A DNA stretch of 64,000 nt from Litorimonas sp051251645 (GTDB taxonomy: Bacteria; Pseudomonadota; Alphaproteobacteria; Caulobacterales; Maricaulaceae). The position numbers were made by a program, and so were the translations under genes. The stretch lies in assembly GCA_051251645.1 (NCBI GenBank), contig JBPOEY010000004.1:1-64000 (forward strand). Reading direction: 5' to 3'. A model generated the notes under the pieces. That model made no database searches and was not told the origin of the DNA. It worked only from the letters and a program-made list of their open reading frames with translations. The number at the start of each line of letters is the position of its first letter. The first letter of the stretch is position 1. Below, in pieces: positions 33,483 to 42,151 of the stretch.

Positions 33483-33501
33483 GCCGCGCTCAGCGCGCGG
33501 C
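33483..33501. promoter_or_regulatory. GC-rich hairpin between the HtrA gene and crcB
   Basis: GCCGCGC (33483-33489) and GCGCGGC (33495-33501) form a perfect 7-bp stem with a TCAGC loop, 9 bp past the htrA stop on the minus strand. No T-run follows on either strand. It may stabilise the 3' end or be a factor-dependent terminator. Confidence 0.3.
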
Positions 33502-33509
33502 TGGGCGCA

Positions 33510-34952
33510 TTAGGTCGGATTTGGAATCGCGCGAATGGGAAGGAGGCCAATCCGGCCCTGACGGTCGATTTCAACCTCCCAGACGTCACTGCTTTCTTCT
33601 GCTTTGAGGCTCTGCTCCAGATCGCGCGTCGCGTCGACCATCCGGTCATTAACCGACAAGATGAAATCACCGGGGCGCAGGCGGTTATAATAGGCTGCGG
33701 ATCGGCGCTGAACTTTGAGGACCATGACTCCGTTTAAATAGGGATCAAAGCCGAGTTCTTCGCCGAGTGCGGGGCTCATATTGACAACGGTTGCGCCGTC
33801 CAGCGGATGCACACCGAGCAGTTCACGCGCATCGCGTTTTGGGTTTTCTTGCGGAATATCGATTTTGACGGTCGCGGTGCGTTCACGACCATCCCGGACA
33901 TAGGCGACGCGCGTGCGCTCCCCACTTTCCATCGTCGCTAATGTAAAGCGCAGACCGCTATTATCGTTCACATCCGTGCCTCCAACCGACAGGATTACAT
34001 CGCCTTTGCGCAAGCCTGCTGCATCCGCGGGACCACCGTCCAGCAACTCATTGATCACAGCACCCCGCGCGCGATCAAGTCCGAGCGCCGCCGCCATGGT
34101 GGCATCGACCGCGTCGGTTCGCGCACCGATCCACGGGCGGACAATTTCGCCTGTCGACAGCGCACTATCCACGGCCCGCCCGACAAGTTCAGCCGGGATC
34201 GCAAAGCCGATTCCATTTGATCCGCCAGAGCGTGAGAAGATCGCCGTGTTCACGCCGATCAACTCGCCAGACAAATTGACGAGTGCCCCGCCAGAGTTGC
34301 CGGGGTTCACGGCGGCATCCGTCTGAATGAACGAGCTCGAGTTGGACACATTGGTGCGACCAAGCGCAGAGATAATGCCGCTGGTAACAGTTTGTCCGAC
34401 GCCGAACGGGTTGCCGATAGCCAGCACAATATCGCCGATTTCACGGTCGCCGTCCTGTTGCAGGCGCAACGTCGGAAGTTGTTCGCCCGCCGTGTCGATC
34501 TGCAAGACGGCCAAGTCGAGGTCATCATCTTTGGCGATGACGATTGCGTCGAACTCGCGACGGTCATTTAATACGACGCGCAATTCGTCTGCACCGCGAA
34601 TGACATGAGCGTTGGTCACGACGGTGCCATCAGAGCGCACGATGACGCCAGAGCCGAGCGAGTTCTCAACGCGTTCCTGTGGTGCGCGACCCATGCCGAA
34701 CATACGGTCGAAAAAATCGTTTCCCGTGGTCCGACGTCTTTGCACAGTACGTGAGGTAAAGATGTTGACGACTGCGGGTGCGGTTTCCGACACAACAGGT
34801 GCGTAGGAAAGCTGAACGTCCATTTGTGATGTTGGAATTTGCCGCATGGACGGCTGTAGGGTGGGGTCGAGCGTAATTTGGGCTTGCGCAGATGCGCCGA
34901 GCGTCGCGATAGCCAAAAGGCTGATAATCGTTTGGTTTAGGGCGGTTTTCAT
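33510..34952 (-). CDS. Periplasmic serine protease, DegP/HtrA family
   Basis: The 480-aa product has a signal peptide (ending ASAQAQ), a trypsin-like domain with TNAHVIRG (catalytic His), DDLDLAVLQ (Asp) and GNSGGAL (S220), and two C-terminal PDZ domains. It degrades or refolds misfolded envelope proteins (family knowledge). The protease loop segment (RRRTTGNDFFDRMFG) resembles the LA loop of DegP. crcB lies downstream on the same strand. Confidence 0.9.
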   Translation of the reverse strand: MKTALNQTIISLLAIATLGASAQAQITLDPTLQPSMRQIPTSQMDVQLSYAPVVSETAPAVVNIFTSRTVQRRRTTGNDFFDRMFGMGRAPQERVENSLGSGVIVRSDGTVVTNAHVIRGADELRVVLNDRREFDAIVIAKDDDLDLAVLQIDTAGEQLPTLRLQQDGDREIGDIVLAIGNPFGVGQTVTSGIISALGRTNVSNSSSFIQTDAAVNPGNSGGALVNLSGELIGVNTAIFSRSGGSNGIGFAIPAELVGRAVDSALSTGEIVRPWIGARTDAVDATMAAALGLDRARGAVINELLDGGPADAAGLRKGDVILSVGGTDVNDNSGLRFTLATMESGERTRVAYVRDGRERTATVKIDIPQENPKRDARELLGVHPLDGATVVNMSPALGEELGFDPYLNGVMVLKVQRRSAAYYNRLRPGDFILSVNDRMVDATRDLEQSLKAEESSDVWEVEIDRQGRIGLLPIRAIPNPT

Positions 34953-35026
34953 AGCCCCTCTATAGGTGACGTCTCGCGAGGGTAAAAGCGAGACGTCAGA
35001 GAGTGACCAAGGTTTAAGACAGAGTC

Positions 35027-36856
35027 TTAGCGGTCACTACTCTTTTCAATGGCGGCGCGGGCTTTCTCGAGCGCCTTTCGCGCTTTTTCTAATTCCCGTT
35101 CCGCGCTGCGAAGGTCCTTCTGGGCATCGCCGTCGGCGGTCTCACGCATATCGGCGAGCATTTTGTCAGTCGATTCGAGCATAGATTGTGCGGCGCGGAG
35201 CCGACCCTCCGCCATGGCCGTGCTGATATCTCCACCCTGACTAAAGATGAAGCTCTGCTCTTTCCCGTCATCTGTGATCCAATTCGACATTTCATTATTG
35301 GTCGTGAAAATACGGATTTTCTTTTCACCATCAACGGCAGGGAATTTGTCATTGCCTTTGAAAACAAACGTTTCAAGCTCGGTAAACTCACCCAGCTCGT
35401 CAGCGCTGATTTCTGTGCGTGTACCGTCTTCTTCAATGCGGAAGACGTGTTTGACTCCATCTTCGACTTTGACTTCGAAGGACCTGCCTTTGCTGTCGCC
35501 GGTCTTATTGAGGATCATGGTGCGAAGATGTGTACTAGGCGGTGTCGGAACCAGCGCGTTCAGACCGGGTTCGCCGTTTAACCGGGCGACATAAGGCGGA
35601 GGCGTTGGCGGTGCTTTCACAGCTAAGAGCGTGTCGATATCAATGTCATACTCGGCTTCGAGCTGTTCTTTGGTCAACTTTTCGGTTGTGCCATCGCGAC
35701 TGACGCGAAGATAAGTTTTAACCCCGTCTTCATTGCGGATTTCGTAACCAGATTTGTCGTCTTCTGAATTTTGCGACCGGATGACTTGAACGGTTTTTTG
35801 TGAGCTCGTGCTCGTTGTCGTGGTGTGTGGCGCATCCGGTGTTTGCGGACCGTCCGCTAAGCTGAGCGGGGCGGTTAGGGCGGCACCTGTAAGAAGCACA
35901 GCGGCAAGGCCCCAGCGGCTCGCACCGCGGCGTGAGTTATTTGAAGTTCCCAGAGTCATAAGTCTCTCCTTTATGGGGTGATGAAGGGACAGGGTCAGTC
36001 CTGTTCCTGAAACCGGGTTGGCACGTCCGGCGTTCTGAGTGGCGGTTCTGGCTGCCGTGAGGAGCGTTTCGGCATAGTCGGCCCGTGCAGCCTCACCTGT
36101 TAGGCGCAACACAGTGGCATCACAGGCGGCTTCTTGATCGGCGCGAAACCGCGGCCAAGCCAGATGGACCAATGGGTTTGGCCAGAAGATTAAGCGGAAA
36201 GCCATCATCGCACTGGCCGTCCAGAGATCGCCGCGCTGCACGTGGCTCATTTCATGCAGCAAGGCGAGGTGACGTTGCGCGGGTGTAAATTTCTGGGTGA
36301 AATTTGTTGGCAAGATGATGACAGGGCGAAATAAGCCATAGACCATCGGCCCGTCATTACTGAGGCTCATGCGAAGAATGGGCGCGGTCTTTAACCCGGA
36401 TTGCCGTGCGGCTCGCGCGATTTCACCGCGCATGATTGCATCAGGCGCAAGGCTCATACGGGCCAATCGACGGGTAAAGCGGCGCTGCCTCACCAGAACC
36501 CAGAGGGACCCAATCACAAGGCCAATGAGCCAGATTGCGATCAGTGCTGTCGGCCAAATATCAGCGAATGTCTGCGGAGAGACGACCATCGCGGGCAGGG
36601 TGTCTGCGCCGTCATAATAGGCGACATAAGCGGATGCAGGTTCAGCTGTTTTGTCAAAGAATTGCGCGTACCAGCGACTAATGCCCCAATCGGACGGCAG
36701 GCTAATAGGCGGTGTCACCAAACGCAGGGCGGGCAGTAACCAAAGCGCATAAGCAGTCCGTGCGCCGAACCGACGCGTCACGGCGCGGCGGGTCAGCAAG
36801 ACGAGAGCCAGAAGCGCCGTCACGGCGATCCCCGTTGAAATGAGAGTCTCAGTCAC
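35027..36856 (-). CDS. BlaR1-like M56 membrane metallopeptidase
   Basis: This 609-aa protein has three or four N-terminal membrane helices and the zinc motif HEMSH (H201-H205) of M56 peptidases. A further helix near 318-340 precedes a long periplasmic region with repeated (K)TYLRVSRDGT / HVFRIEEDGT-type segments. It ends in a coiled coil (DLRSAERELEKARKALEKAR). BlaR1/MecR1 relatives sense a signal outside and cleave the BlaI-type repressor encoded just upstream. It overlaps that gene by 8 bp. The ligand is unknown, as the usual penicillin-binding sensor domain is absent. Confidence 0.85.
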   Translation of the reverse strand: MTETLISTGIAVTALLALVLLTRRAVTRRFGARTAYALWLLPALRLVTPPISLPSDWGISRWYAQFFDKTAEPASAYVAYYDGADTLPAMVVSPQTFADIWPTALIAIWLIGLVIGSLWVLVRQRRFTRRLARMSLAPDAIMRGEIARAARQSGLKTAPILRMSLSNDGPMVYGLFRPVIILPTNFTQKFTPAQRHLALLHEMSHVQRGDLWTASAMMAFRLIFWPNPLVHLAWPRFRADQEAACDATVLRLTGEAARADYAETLLTAARTATQNAGRANPVSGTGLTLSLHHPIKERLMTLGTSNNSRRGASRWGLAAVLLTGAALTAPLSLADGPQTPDAPHTTTTSTSSQKTVQVIRSQNSEDDKSGYEIRNEDGVKTYLRVSRDGTTEKLTKEQLEAEYDIDIDTLLAVKAPPTPPPYVARLNGEPGLNALVPTPPSTHLRTMILNKTGDSKGRSFEVKVEDGVKHVFRIEEDGTRTEISADELGEFTELETFVFKGNDKFPAVDGEKKIRIFTTNNEMSNWITDDGKEQSFIFSQGGDISTAMAEGRLRAAQSMLESTDKMLADMRETADGDAQKDLRSAERELEKARKALEKARAAIEKSSDR

Positions 36857-37223
36857 GGCGCTTCAGCTCCCGAATAATCGCTTCCAAATCGGCAATATCA
36901 GCGTCTGAAAGCCCGTCTCCTTCTGCAAGATGCGCCACAATGGGCGCAGCCCGGCCGCCAAACAGTCGCTCGGAAAAGCGGCGTGTGGCACTGGCGGCAT
37001 AGTCGTCGCGCGTTAATGTGGGGTGGTAGAGAAAGCGGCGGCCTTCGCGTTCAGCCCGCAGCGCGCCTTTTTCAACCAAACGCGACAAGAGCGTCTTGAT
37101 TGTTTGCAAAGACCGATCATCCCCGTCTGGAAGTTGTGCATGGACTGTGCTGGCGGCTAGGCCGGATTGGTCCCAGAGCACATTCATCAGGTCAAGCTCA
37201 GATCGGGCTATTGCGCGCTTCAT
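36849..37223 (-). CDS. BlaI/MecI/CopY-family repressor
   Basis: This 124-aa winged-helix repressor starts MKRAIARSELDLMNVLW and has SLQTIKTLLSRLVEKGALRAEREGRRFLY, typical of the BlaI fold. I chose the ATG at 37223; an upstream frame to 37295 crosses the operator region. Two TACA-N2-TGTA dyads lie upstream, so it probably represses its own operon with the M56 peptidase, which would inactivate it by cleavage. Confidence 0.9.
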   Translation of the reverse strand: MKRAIARSELDLMNVLWDQSGLAASTVHAQLPDGDDRSLQTIKTLLSRLVEKGALRAEREGRRFLYHPTLTRDDYAASATRRFSERLFGGRAAPIVAHLAEGDGLSDADIADLEAIIRELKRRD

Positions 37224-37254
37224 CAAACTACAGGTCCTCTTCTTATTGTAACGA

Positions 37255-37291
37255 CTACAGTTGTAGCTGTTAGAATTGATTACAAGTGTAG
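37255..37291. promoter_or_regulatory. Twin BlaI-type operators
   Basis: TACAGTTGTA (37256-37265, within the perfect dyad CTACAGTTGTAG) and TACAAGTGTA (37281-37290) match the TACANNTGTA core of BlaI/MecI operators. Their centres are 25 bp apart, and they lie 33-70 bp upstream of the repressor start. Cooperative dimer binding is expected (family knowledge). Confidence 0.75.
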
Positions 37292-37358
37292 TCAATTGCT
37301 ATTTGGGGCTCAAAAATTGAATTTTGGACAGGTTTAACAGGCCACCAAAGCAGGCTGT

Positions 37359-37820
37359 CTAATTATTAAGGGTCGCGGCGTGGGGCATGCCGTCGAAAAT
37401 CGGATCGAGATAGACATCGTCATTACCTGCTTGCCAATTTTCGACACTTTTAATGCAGAAGTGAGCAATGGTCGGGGGGTGTTCTGCGATGCGCGCTTCG
37501 GCCTCTGTGCGATGGAAGGCTTGGATGTCCTCTAGCGTCGTTGCTTTGCCGTTAAGGCAAGACGAGACGAGTGAAGCCGGAGTTGCGTCTTCGATCTGAA
37601 TAAATTCTGAGCGATTATAAGCTTTGTAACTGACCGTTACGGCGTCGGCTGACAAATATTTTACAAAGACCATGCGGCGATAATCGGGATTATCGCTGGG
37701 GCCTGTTCCAATCAATAATGTCGGCGACAGGTCGGTGGCTTGCGCCATCAATTCATTGGGGATGACGAGTGCGGCAAACCACATTGCCGCGACACACGTT
37801 GCCGTTTTGCTAAATCCCAT
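37359..37820 (-). CDS. Secreted protein of unknown function
   Basis: This 153-aa protein starts with a signal peptide (KTATCVAAMWFAALVIPNELMAQ) and is otherwise hydrophilic. Two cysteines (SSCLNGK, AHFCIKS) could form a disulfide. No family was recognised. It is divergent from the oxidoreductase at 37930 and lies downstream of the BlaI operon. Confidence 0.6.
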   Translation of the reverse strand: MGFSKTATCVAAMWFAALVIPNELMAQATDLSPTLLIGTGPSDNPDYRRMVFVKYLSADAVTVSYKAYNRSEFIQIEDATPASLVSSCLNGKATTLEDIQAFHRTEAEARIAEHPPTIAHFCIKSVENWQAGNDDVYLDPIFDGMPHAATLNN

Positions 37821-37929
37821 AATGGGTTCTCCACTCTTGCCCCGGCTCGTCTCTCATACCATGGATGAACACAGGATGGCATCTGCAATGGCAGGACCAC
37901 GTCAATCACAGACGCGAAGAGGGGACAGT

Positions 37930-38904
37930 ATGAGCGACCGGAACGGCTTCGGCCACCAAACGACGGCAGATGAAGTCTTAGACGGGATCGACATGACAGG
38001 GCGGCGTGTTCTGATCACGGGCGGCGCGTCGGGTTTGGGGCATGAAACGGCGCGGGCCATGGCGGCCAAAGGAGCGCAGATTATTATTGCCGCGCGCGAT
38101 ATGGAAAAAGGCGAAGCTGCGATGACGGCGATCCATGCGTCTGTCCCGGATTCACAGATCGAAGTGATGCAGCTCGACCTTGCCGACCTTGATAGTATTC
38201 GCGCCTTTACGACGCTGTTTCTGCGCGAGCATCCGCGGCTTGATCTGCTGATCAATAATGCGGGCGTCATGGCGTGTGCGCAAGAAACCACGAAAGACGG
38301 GTTCGACATGCAATTTGGGACCAACCATCTCGGCCATTTTCTGCTGACCAATCGCTTGCGGCCTGCCTTGGAAGCCTCTGCGAAAGAGGGCCGAAAGCCC
38401 CGCGTCGTCACGCTCTCGTCTCGGGCTCACCACACCGCCCCTGTTGATTTGGACGATCCAAACTATAAACAGGCGACCTATGAAAAATGGGAAGCCTATG
38501 GCCGATCCAAATCGGCCAATGCGTTGTTCGCGCTAGAGCTCGACAAAAGGGTGCGGGACACGGGTCTACGCTCTTATTCCGTGCATCCCGGTGGGATCAT
38601 GACCAATCTCGGTCGACATCTCACGGAAGCCGATATCGCCATGCTGATGGCGCGGTTCAGCCAGTCGGATGATCAACCGGGGTTTAAAACCATTCCGCAA
38701 GGCGCCGCGACGAGCTGCTATGCCGCGACGGCGCCTGAGCTGGCGGAGACAGGCGGGATGTATCTCGAAGATTGTGGGCAGACCTTCGTCAATGACGATC
38801 TGGCAGGTGATAAAGCCGGCAAGCGCAGCTGGATTATGGATGAAGACGTCGCCGCGAAACTCTGGACCTTGAGCGAAGAATTGGTCGGCGAGCGTTTCGC
38901 CTAG
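37930..38904 (+). CDS. Short-chain dehydrogenase/reductase
   Basis: This 324-aa SDR has the Rossmann motif TGGASGLGHETA, NNAG (LLINNAGVMA) and YGRSKSA as the YxxxK active site. It resembles the retinol-dehydrogenase/WW-oxidoreductase-like group, so NADP-dependent alcohol or ketone chemistry is likely, with unknown substrate. I chose the ATG at 37930; a longer frame from 37735 overlaps the divergent gene. The stop overlaps the convergent hydrolase stop by 4 bp (CTAG). Confidence 0.87.
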   Translation: MSDRNGFGHQTTADEVLDGIDMTGRRVLITGGASGLGHETARAMAAKGAQIIIAARDMEKGEAAMTAIHASVPDSQIEVMQLDLADLDSIRAFTTLFLREHPRLDLLINNAGVMACAQETTKDGFDMQFGTNHLGHFLLTNRLRPALEASAKEGRKPRVVTLSSRAHHTAPVDLDDPNYKQATYEKWEAYGRSKSANALFALELDKRVRDTGLRSYSVHPGGIMTNLGRHLTEADIAMLMARFSQSDDQPGFKTIPQGAATSCYAATAPELAETGGMYLEDCGQTFVNDDLAGDKAGKRSWIMDEDVAAKLWTLSEELVGERFA

Positions 38905-40064
38905 TCGACATTGGCGACGATGGTTTGGGCGAGTTGGAACAGGCTGTTCCAGCTCTCCCGAGTGTCTTTCATCAGGCCAACCCTGACAATGACCAAATCG
39001 CGCGATGGCACCATCCAGACGAGTTGCCCCTCGCGCCCGCTGGCTTGAAACGCATCATAAGGCGGTAGGTGGGACATCTCTGGATCGTCTGAAACTTCCG
39101 GCGTGGGCCAGAAGCCCCCTCCATAAACATTCGTGTCGCTCTCTGGCGGATTGGTGCGGTTAAAGTCGACCCACCCTTCGGGAAGCAAGCGCTGCCCCTC
39201 CCATATCCCGTCGCGCAGAATGAATAGTCCGAACCGGGCGTAGTCGCGCGCGCTCATATAGGCATTCGATCCGCCAAGCATTGTGCCCACCGCGTCAAAC
39301 TCGACAACGCCGTCAATACCGAGTGGATCAAACAGAACCTCATCAACCCAATCGCTCATCACCTTTGGGTCGGCTTTGCAAAGCTTCGGGTCGGCCTCCA
39401 GGTCAAGGCAGGTGCCGGGGAGAAGCGATTGTACCGCGCGGGCGACAAGATGGAAGGTCGCTGTCGAATAATTCCAGCGCGTGCCAGCCTGATAGCCGAC
39501 CGGAAATTCGTCTCGTACATAGGCCAGTTGATCAAATTTGCCCGCGCCATACATCATTTGCACGGCGTCCATGCTCGTTAGCTCGCCCGTGCCATTTTCG
39601 GAATAGTCCAAACCGTCTAGTAATTGAATCCAGTGCCGCCAGCTAATCTCTCCGCGTGGATCACCGTCTTTAAATGCGGCTGGCATCGGGTCATCAATGG
39701 AGGCGATTAGGCCTGTCTGCACCGCCCGTCCGACGAGCGTCGTGGTCAGGGATTTGGCTACGGACCAGCTGACATGGCGAGTCTTCGGTGTGAAACCGTC
39801 GCGATAGTGTTCAAAGATGATTTCACCATTTTTGACGACGATGATGGCCCGCGTTTCACCTAAGCCTTCGCCGATGTCTGTCGCGAAAATAGGATCGAGA
39901 ACTGCGCTCAAGTCTACTGCGACGCCCATTGGCCAATCGTGTGTTGGCCATGGTGTCTCCGGGGATTGCGACGGGAGTGGAACAAGGTCGTCCGCAGCCA
40001 GAGCAGGACCCGCGGAAAACGCGGCCAATGAGAGACACGAACAGATAAGACTAGACCAGCGCAT
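38901..40064 (-). CDS. Exported serine hydrolase, class C beta-lactamase-like
   Basis: This 387-aa protein has a signal peptide (ending AGPALA), the SxxK motif SVAK (S101, K104), and NYSTATF, which may hold the second-motif tyrosine. It belongs to the beta-lactamase/transpeptidase-like fold (6-aminohexanoate hydrolase or esterase types), so peptidoglycan or ester hydrolysis is possible. True beta-lactamase function is not implied. It is divergent from a small CSC-motif membrane protein. Confidence 0.85.
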   Translation of the reverse strand: MRWSSLICSCLSLAAFSAGPALAADDLVPLPSQSPETPWPTHDWPMGVAVDLSAVLDPIFATDIGEGLGETRAIIVVKNGEIIFEHYRDGFTPKTRHVSWSVAKSLTTTLVGRAVQTGLIASIDDPMPAAFKDGDPRGEISWRHWIQLLDGLDYSENGTGELTSMDAVQMMYGAGKFDQLAYVRDEFPVGYQAGTRWNYSTATFHLVARAVQSLLPGTCLDLEADPKLCKADPKVMSDWVDEVLFDPLGIDGVVEFDAVGTMLGGSNAYMSARDYARFGLFILRDGIWEGQRLLPEGWVDFNRTNPPESDTNVYGGGFWPTPEVSDDPEMSHLPPYDAFQASGREGQLVWMVPSRDLVIVRVGLMKDTRESWNSLFQLAQTIVANVD

Positions 40065-40087
40065 AGCCCTGTCTTTAGAGAGTGCGC

Positions 40088-40405
40088 ATGAGCGTCGTCA
40101 AAGTGATAATCGGATTAGGGGTGGCGCTGATCGTCGTTGGGACTGCGGCCTATGCGTTCTGGCTCAAACCTCAGCTTGAATTTGCCGAAATTGCGACAGC
40201 CTTTGGCGCGAAGAAGTTCTGCTCTTGCCTCTATGTGGCGGAACTGACGGTGGATCAGTGCAAAGCTGATTTTACGGATGACGTGTCGATGGCGACATTT
40301 ACCTCAGAGGACCAAGCCGTGACCGTCGAGGTTTTGGGCGGGCGAATGTCAAGCCGTGCCGTCTATAATGAAGGTTTGGGATGTGTTCTCAATCCAGCAA
40401 ACTAG
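40088..40405 (+). CDS. Small membrane-anchored protein, unknown
   Basis: This 105-aa protein has one N-terminal helix (VIIGLGVALIVVGTAAYAFW) and an outward domain with four cysteines (KFCSCLY, DQCKAD, GLGCVLN). I chose the ATG at 40088; a GTG at 40082 is also in frame. It lies 23 bp from the divergent serine hydrolase and may serve it as a partner, which is inference. Its stop overlaps the next convergent gene by CTAG. Confidence 0.65.
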   Translation: MSVVKVIIGLGVALIVVGTAAYAFWLKPQLEFAEIATAFGAKKFCSCLYVAELTVDQCKADFTDDVSMATFTSEDQAVTVEVLGGRMSSRAVYNEGLGCVLNPAN

Positions 40406-40536
40406 CTGATAAATATTATCCCGGCGACGACAGCGACTAACACTGAAATAATTGCGACAGTTGTCGGGCTAATCCGAAACTTTCGGGCTTTCCCGCTATG
40501 CATATCACTGGTTCGGCTTTGTAAATGGTTTGGCAT
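40402..40536 (-). CDS. 44-aa single-pass membrane protein
   Basis: A short ORF begins MPNHLQSRTSDMHSGKARKF and ends in a hydrophobic helix (TVAIISVLVAVVAGIIFIS). AGAGGAA lies 7-8 bases before the ATG at 40536, a good Shine-Dalgarno. A longer in-frame extension to 40800 would run through the antiporter gene and is rejected. Function is unknown. Confidence 0.55.
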   Translation of the reverse strand: MPNHLQSRTSDMHSGKARKFRISPTTVAIISVLVAVVAGIIFIS

Positions 40537-40632
40537 AATAATTTCCTCTCTAAGTAAGGAACGTTTGCCAGCACAAGCGGTTCCAATATACCGGGCCAGC
40601 TTTTCAGGCCAAGATAGACTGGAATCTCGTCT

Positions 40633-41922
40633 TTGACCGATATGCTTCTCTCGAACTCTGTTGCTAGCTTTTATGCCCTCATCGGTTTTGCGCTGTTTGG
40701 ACTGACCTTGCAGCCCGCTTTGGCGCGACGCTACCATATTAATTTGCCGGCTGTTTACATCGCATTGGGCGCTATCGCGACGATGTTGGGCTTTCCGCAT
40801 ATTTCGCCTTTGGGGTCAGAGCTTCAAGTGAAAATTATTACGCATGCCTCAGAACTTATCGTCATTGTGTCGCTGACGGCGGCGGGCCTGTCGATTGATT
40901 TGAAAGCCGGGTGGAAACGCTGGAATGCGACATGGCGTTTGCTGGGGGTTGCGATGCCCTTGACGATCCTCGCGCTGATCGCGCTTGGGCAGTGGGCCGG
41001 ATTAGGTCTGGCCGGGGCGATTCTGTTAGGGGCGGCGCTGGCCCCGACAGATCCCGTATTGGCGCGATCCGTACAAGTCGGTGGACCTGGCGAAGATGAA
41101 GACACAACCCGGATTGCATTGACGTCCGAGGCGGGGCTGAATGATGGGCTTGCTTTTCCTTTCGTTTGGGCGGCGATCGCTTTGGCGGCGGGCACGTTTA
41201 ACTGGACTGAGTTTCTGGCCTATGACACATTTTACCGTGTCACAGCCGGGATTGCGATTGGCTGGGGTGTTGGGTGGGTCGTTACCCGCGTCGTGTTCTC
41301 AAAGTTTGGTGACGCGGCGAATGAGCGAAGCAATTCGCTGATCGTCATGCTTGCGGCAACCTTCATTGCCTATGGCTTAGCCGAATTTGTCCACGCTTAT
41401 GGTTTTCTCTCGGTCTTCATTGCCGCGCGCTCAGGGCGACAAAATGACGATGATGCAAAAGTGCGGAAGTCTGACGATAGGGCTTATGCACGCGAAGCGC
41501 ACACCTCTGCGGATCAATTTGAAGGTATCCTAATGGTGATCCTGTTGCTCTGGTTTGGCTCTTTCGTGGCGGCGGAATTATGGGATCAATGGCGTTGGAC
41601 GGATCTTATCATCGCGCTCACTCTTTTGCTGGTGGTGCGTCCCTTAGCCGGGTGGATCGCGATGATCGGCTTTGGATGTTCCAAGACGGAGCGTTTTAAA
41701 ATGGCGTTTTTTGGCATCCGCGGCATGGGAACGATTTTTTATATCGCCTATGCGCAAACTCACGCGCAATTCGATGATATTGATGCGGTCTGGCGGATTG
41801 CGGGACTCTGTATTCTAATTTCCGTGCTGATGCATGAAAGTCTGGCGGGGTGGCTGTTTAATCGTTCGCGCGTGGCTATTCCTGCAGGCAGTTCGGATCC
41901 GGACGATAGACATTCTGTTTAG
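40633..41922 (+). CDS. CPA1-type sodium/proton antiporter
   Basis: This 429-aa protein has about 12 hydrophobic helices and the antiporter signatures GAALAPTDPVLA and EAGLNDGLAFPFVW, in which the acidic residues bind the ion. It resembles NhaP-type Na+/H+ exchangers used in pH and salt homeostasis. Both TTG 40633 and ATG 40642 are possible starts; a weak GGAA favours the former. The stop overlaps the next convergent gene by 4 bp. Confidence 0.87.
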   Translation: MTDMLLSNSVASFYALIGFALFGLTLQPALARRYHINLPAVYIALGAIATMLGFPHISPLGSELQVKIITHASELIVIVSLTAAGLSIDLKAGWKRWNATWRLLGVAMPLTILALIALGQWAGLGLAGAILLGAALAPTDPVLARSVQVGGPGEDEDTTRIALTSEAGLNDGLAFPFVWAAIALAAGTFNWTEFLAYDTFYRVTAGIAIGWGVGWVVTRVVFSKFGDAANERSNSLIVMLAATFIAYGLAEFVHAYGFLSVFIAARSGRQNDDDAKVRKSDDRAYAREAHTSADQFEGILMVILLLWFGSFVAAELWDQWRWTDLIIALTLLLVVRPLAGWIAMIGFGCSKTERFKMAFFGIRGMGTIFYIAYAQTHAQFDDIDAVWRIAGLCILISVLMHESLAGWLFNRSRVAIPAGSSDPDDRHSV

Positions 41923-42146
41923 CGACGGCCGCCTGTCTCGAAGCCAAATAAGTTGACGAGATGCACAACGAGCATGAAGCCGATGGCAATCGCGACCAGT
42001 GCGATGATCATCCACGGCATGCGGTAGGGGCGAATATTGGTGGTTTCGCGAAAGCGCAATCGAATGCCGATCGCGGCCAGAGCGGCACAGACGGCGATAC
42101 CCGAGAGCGTCAAAATCAAATCAAGGTTATCATACATGGTCGGCAC
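41919..42146 (-). CDS. Small two-helix membrane protein
   Basis: This 75-aa protein has two membrane helices (LILTLSGIAVCAALAAIG and MIIALVAIAIGFMLVVHL) separated by a basic loop. The GTG at 42146 lies 5 bp after the glycosyltransferase stop and has AGGCGG upstream, so translational coupling is likely; ATG 42137 is an alternative. Function is unknown, perhaps as a partner of the glycosyltransferase. Confidence 0.6.
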   Translation of the reverse strand: MPTMYDNLDLILTLSGIAVCAALAAIGIRLRFRETTNIRPYRMPWMIIALVAIAIGFMLVVHLVNLFGFETGGRR

Positions 42147-42151
42147 ATCAA

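Noticed and set aside
37735..37929. N-terminal extension of the SDR at 37930
   Set aside because: It overlaps the divergent secreted-protein gene and its signal peptide, and the SDR N-terminus fits the later ATG.
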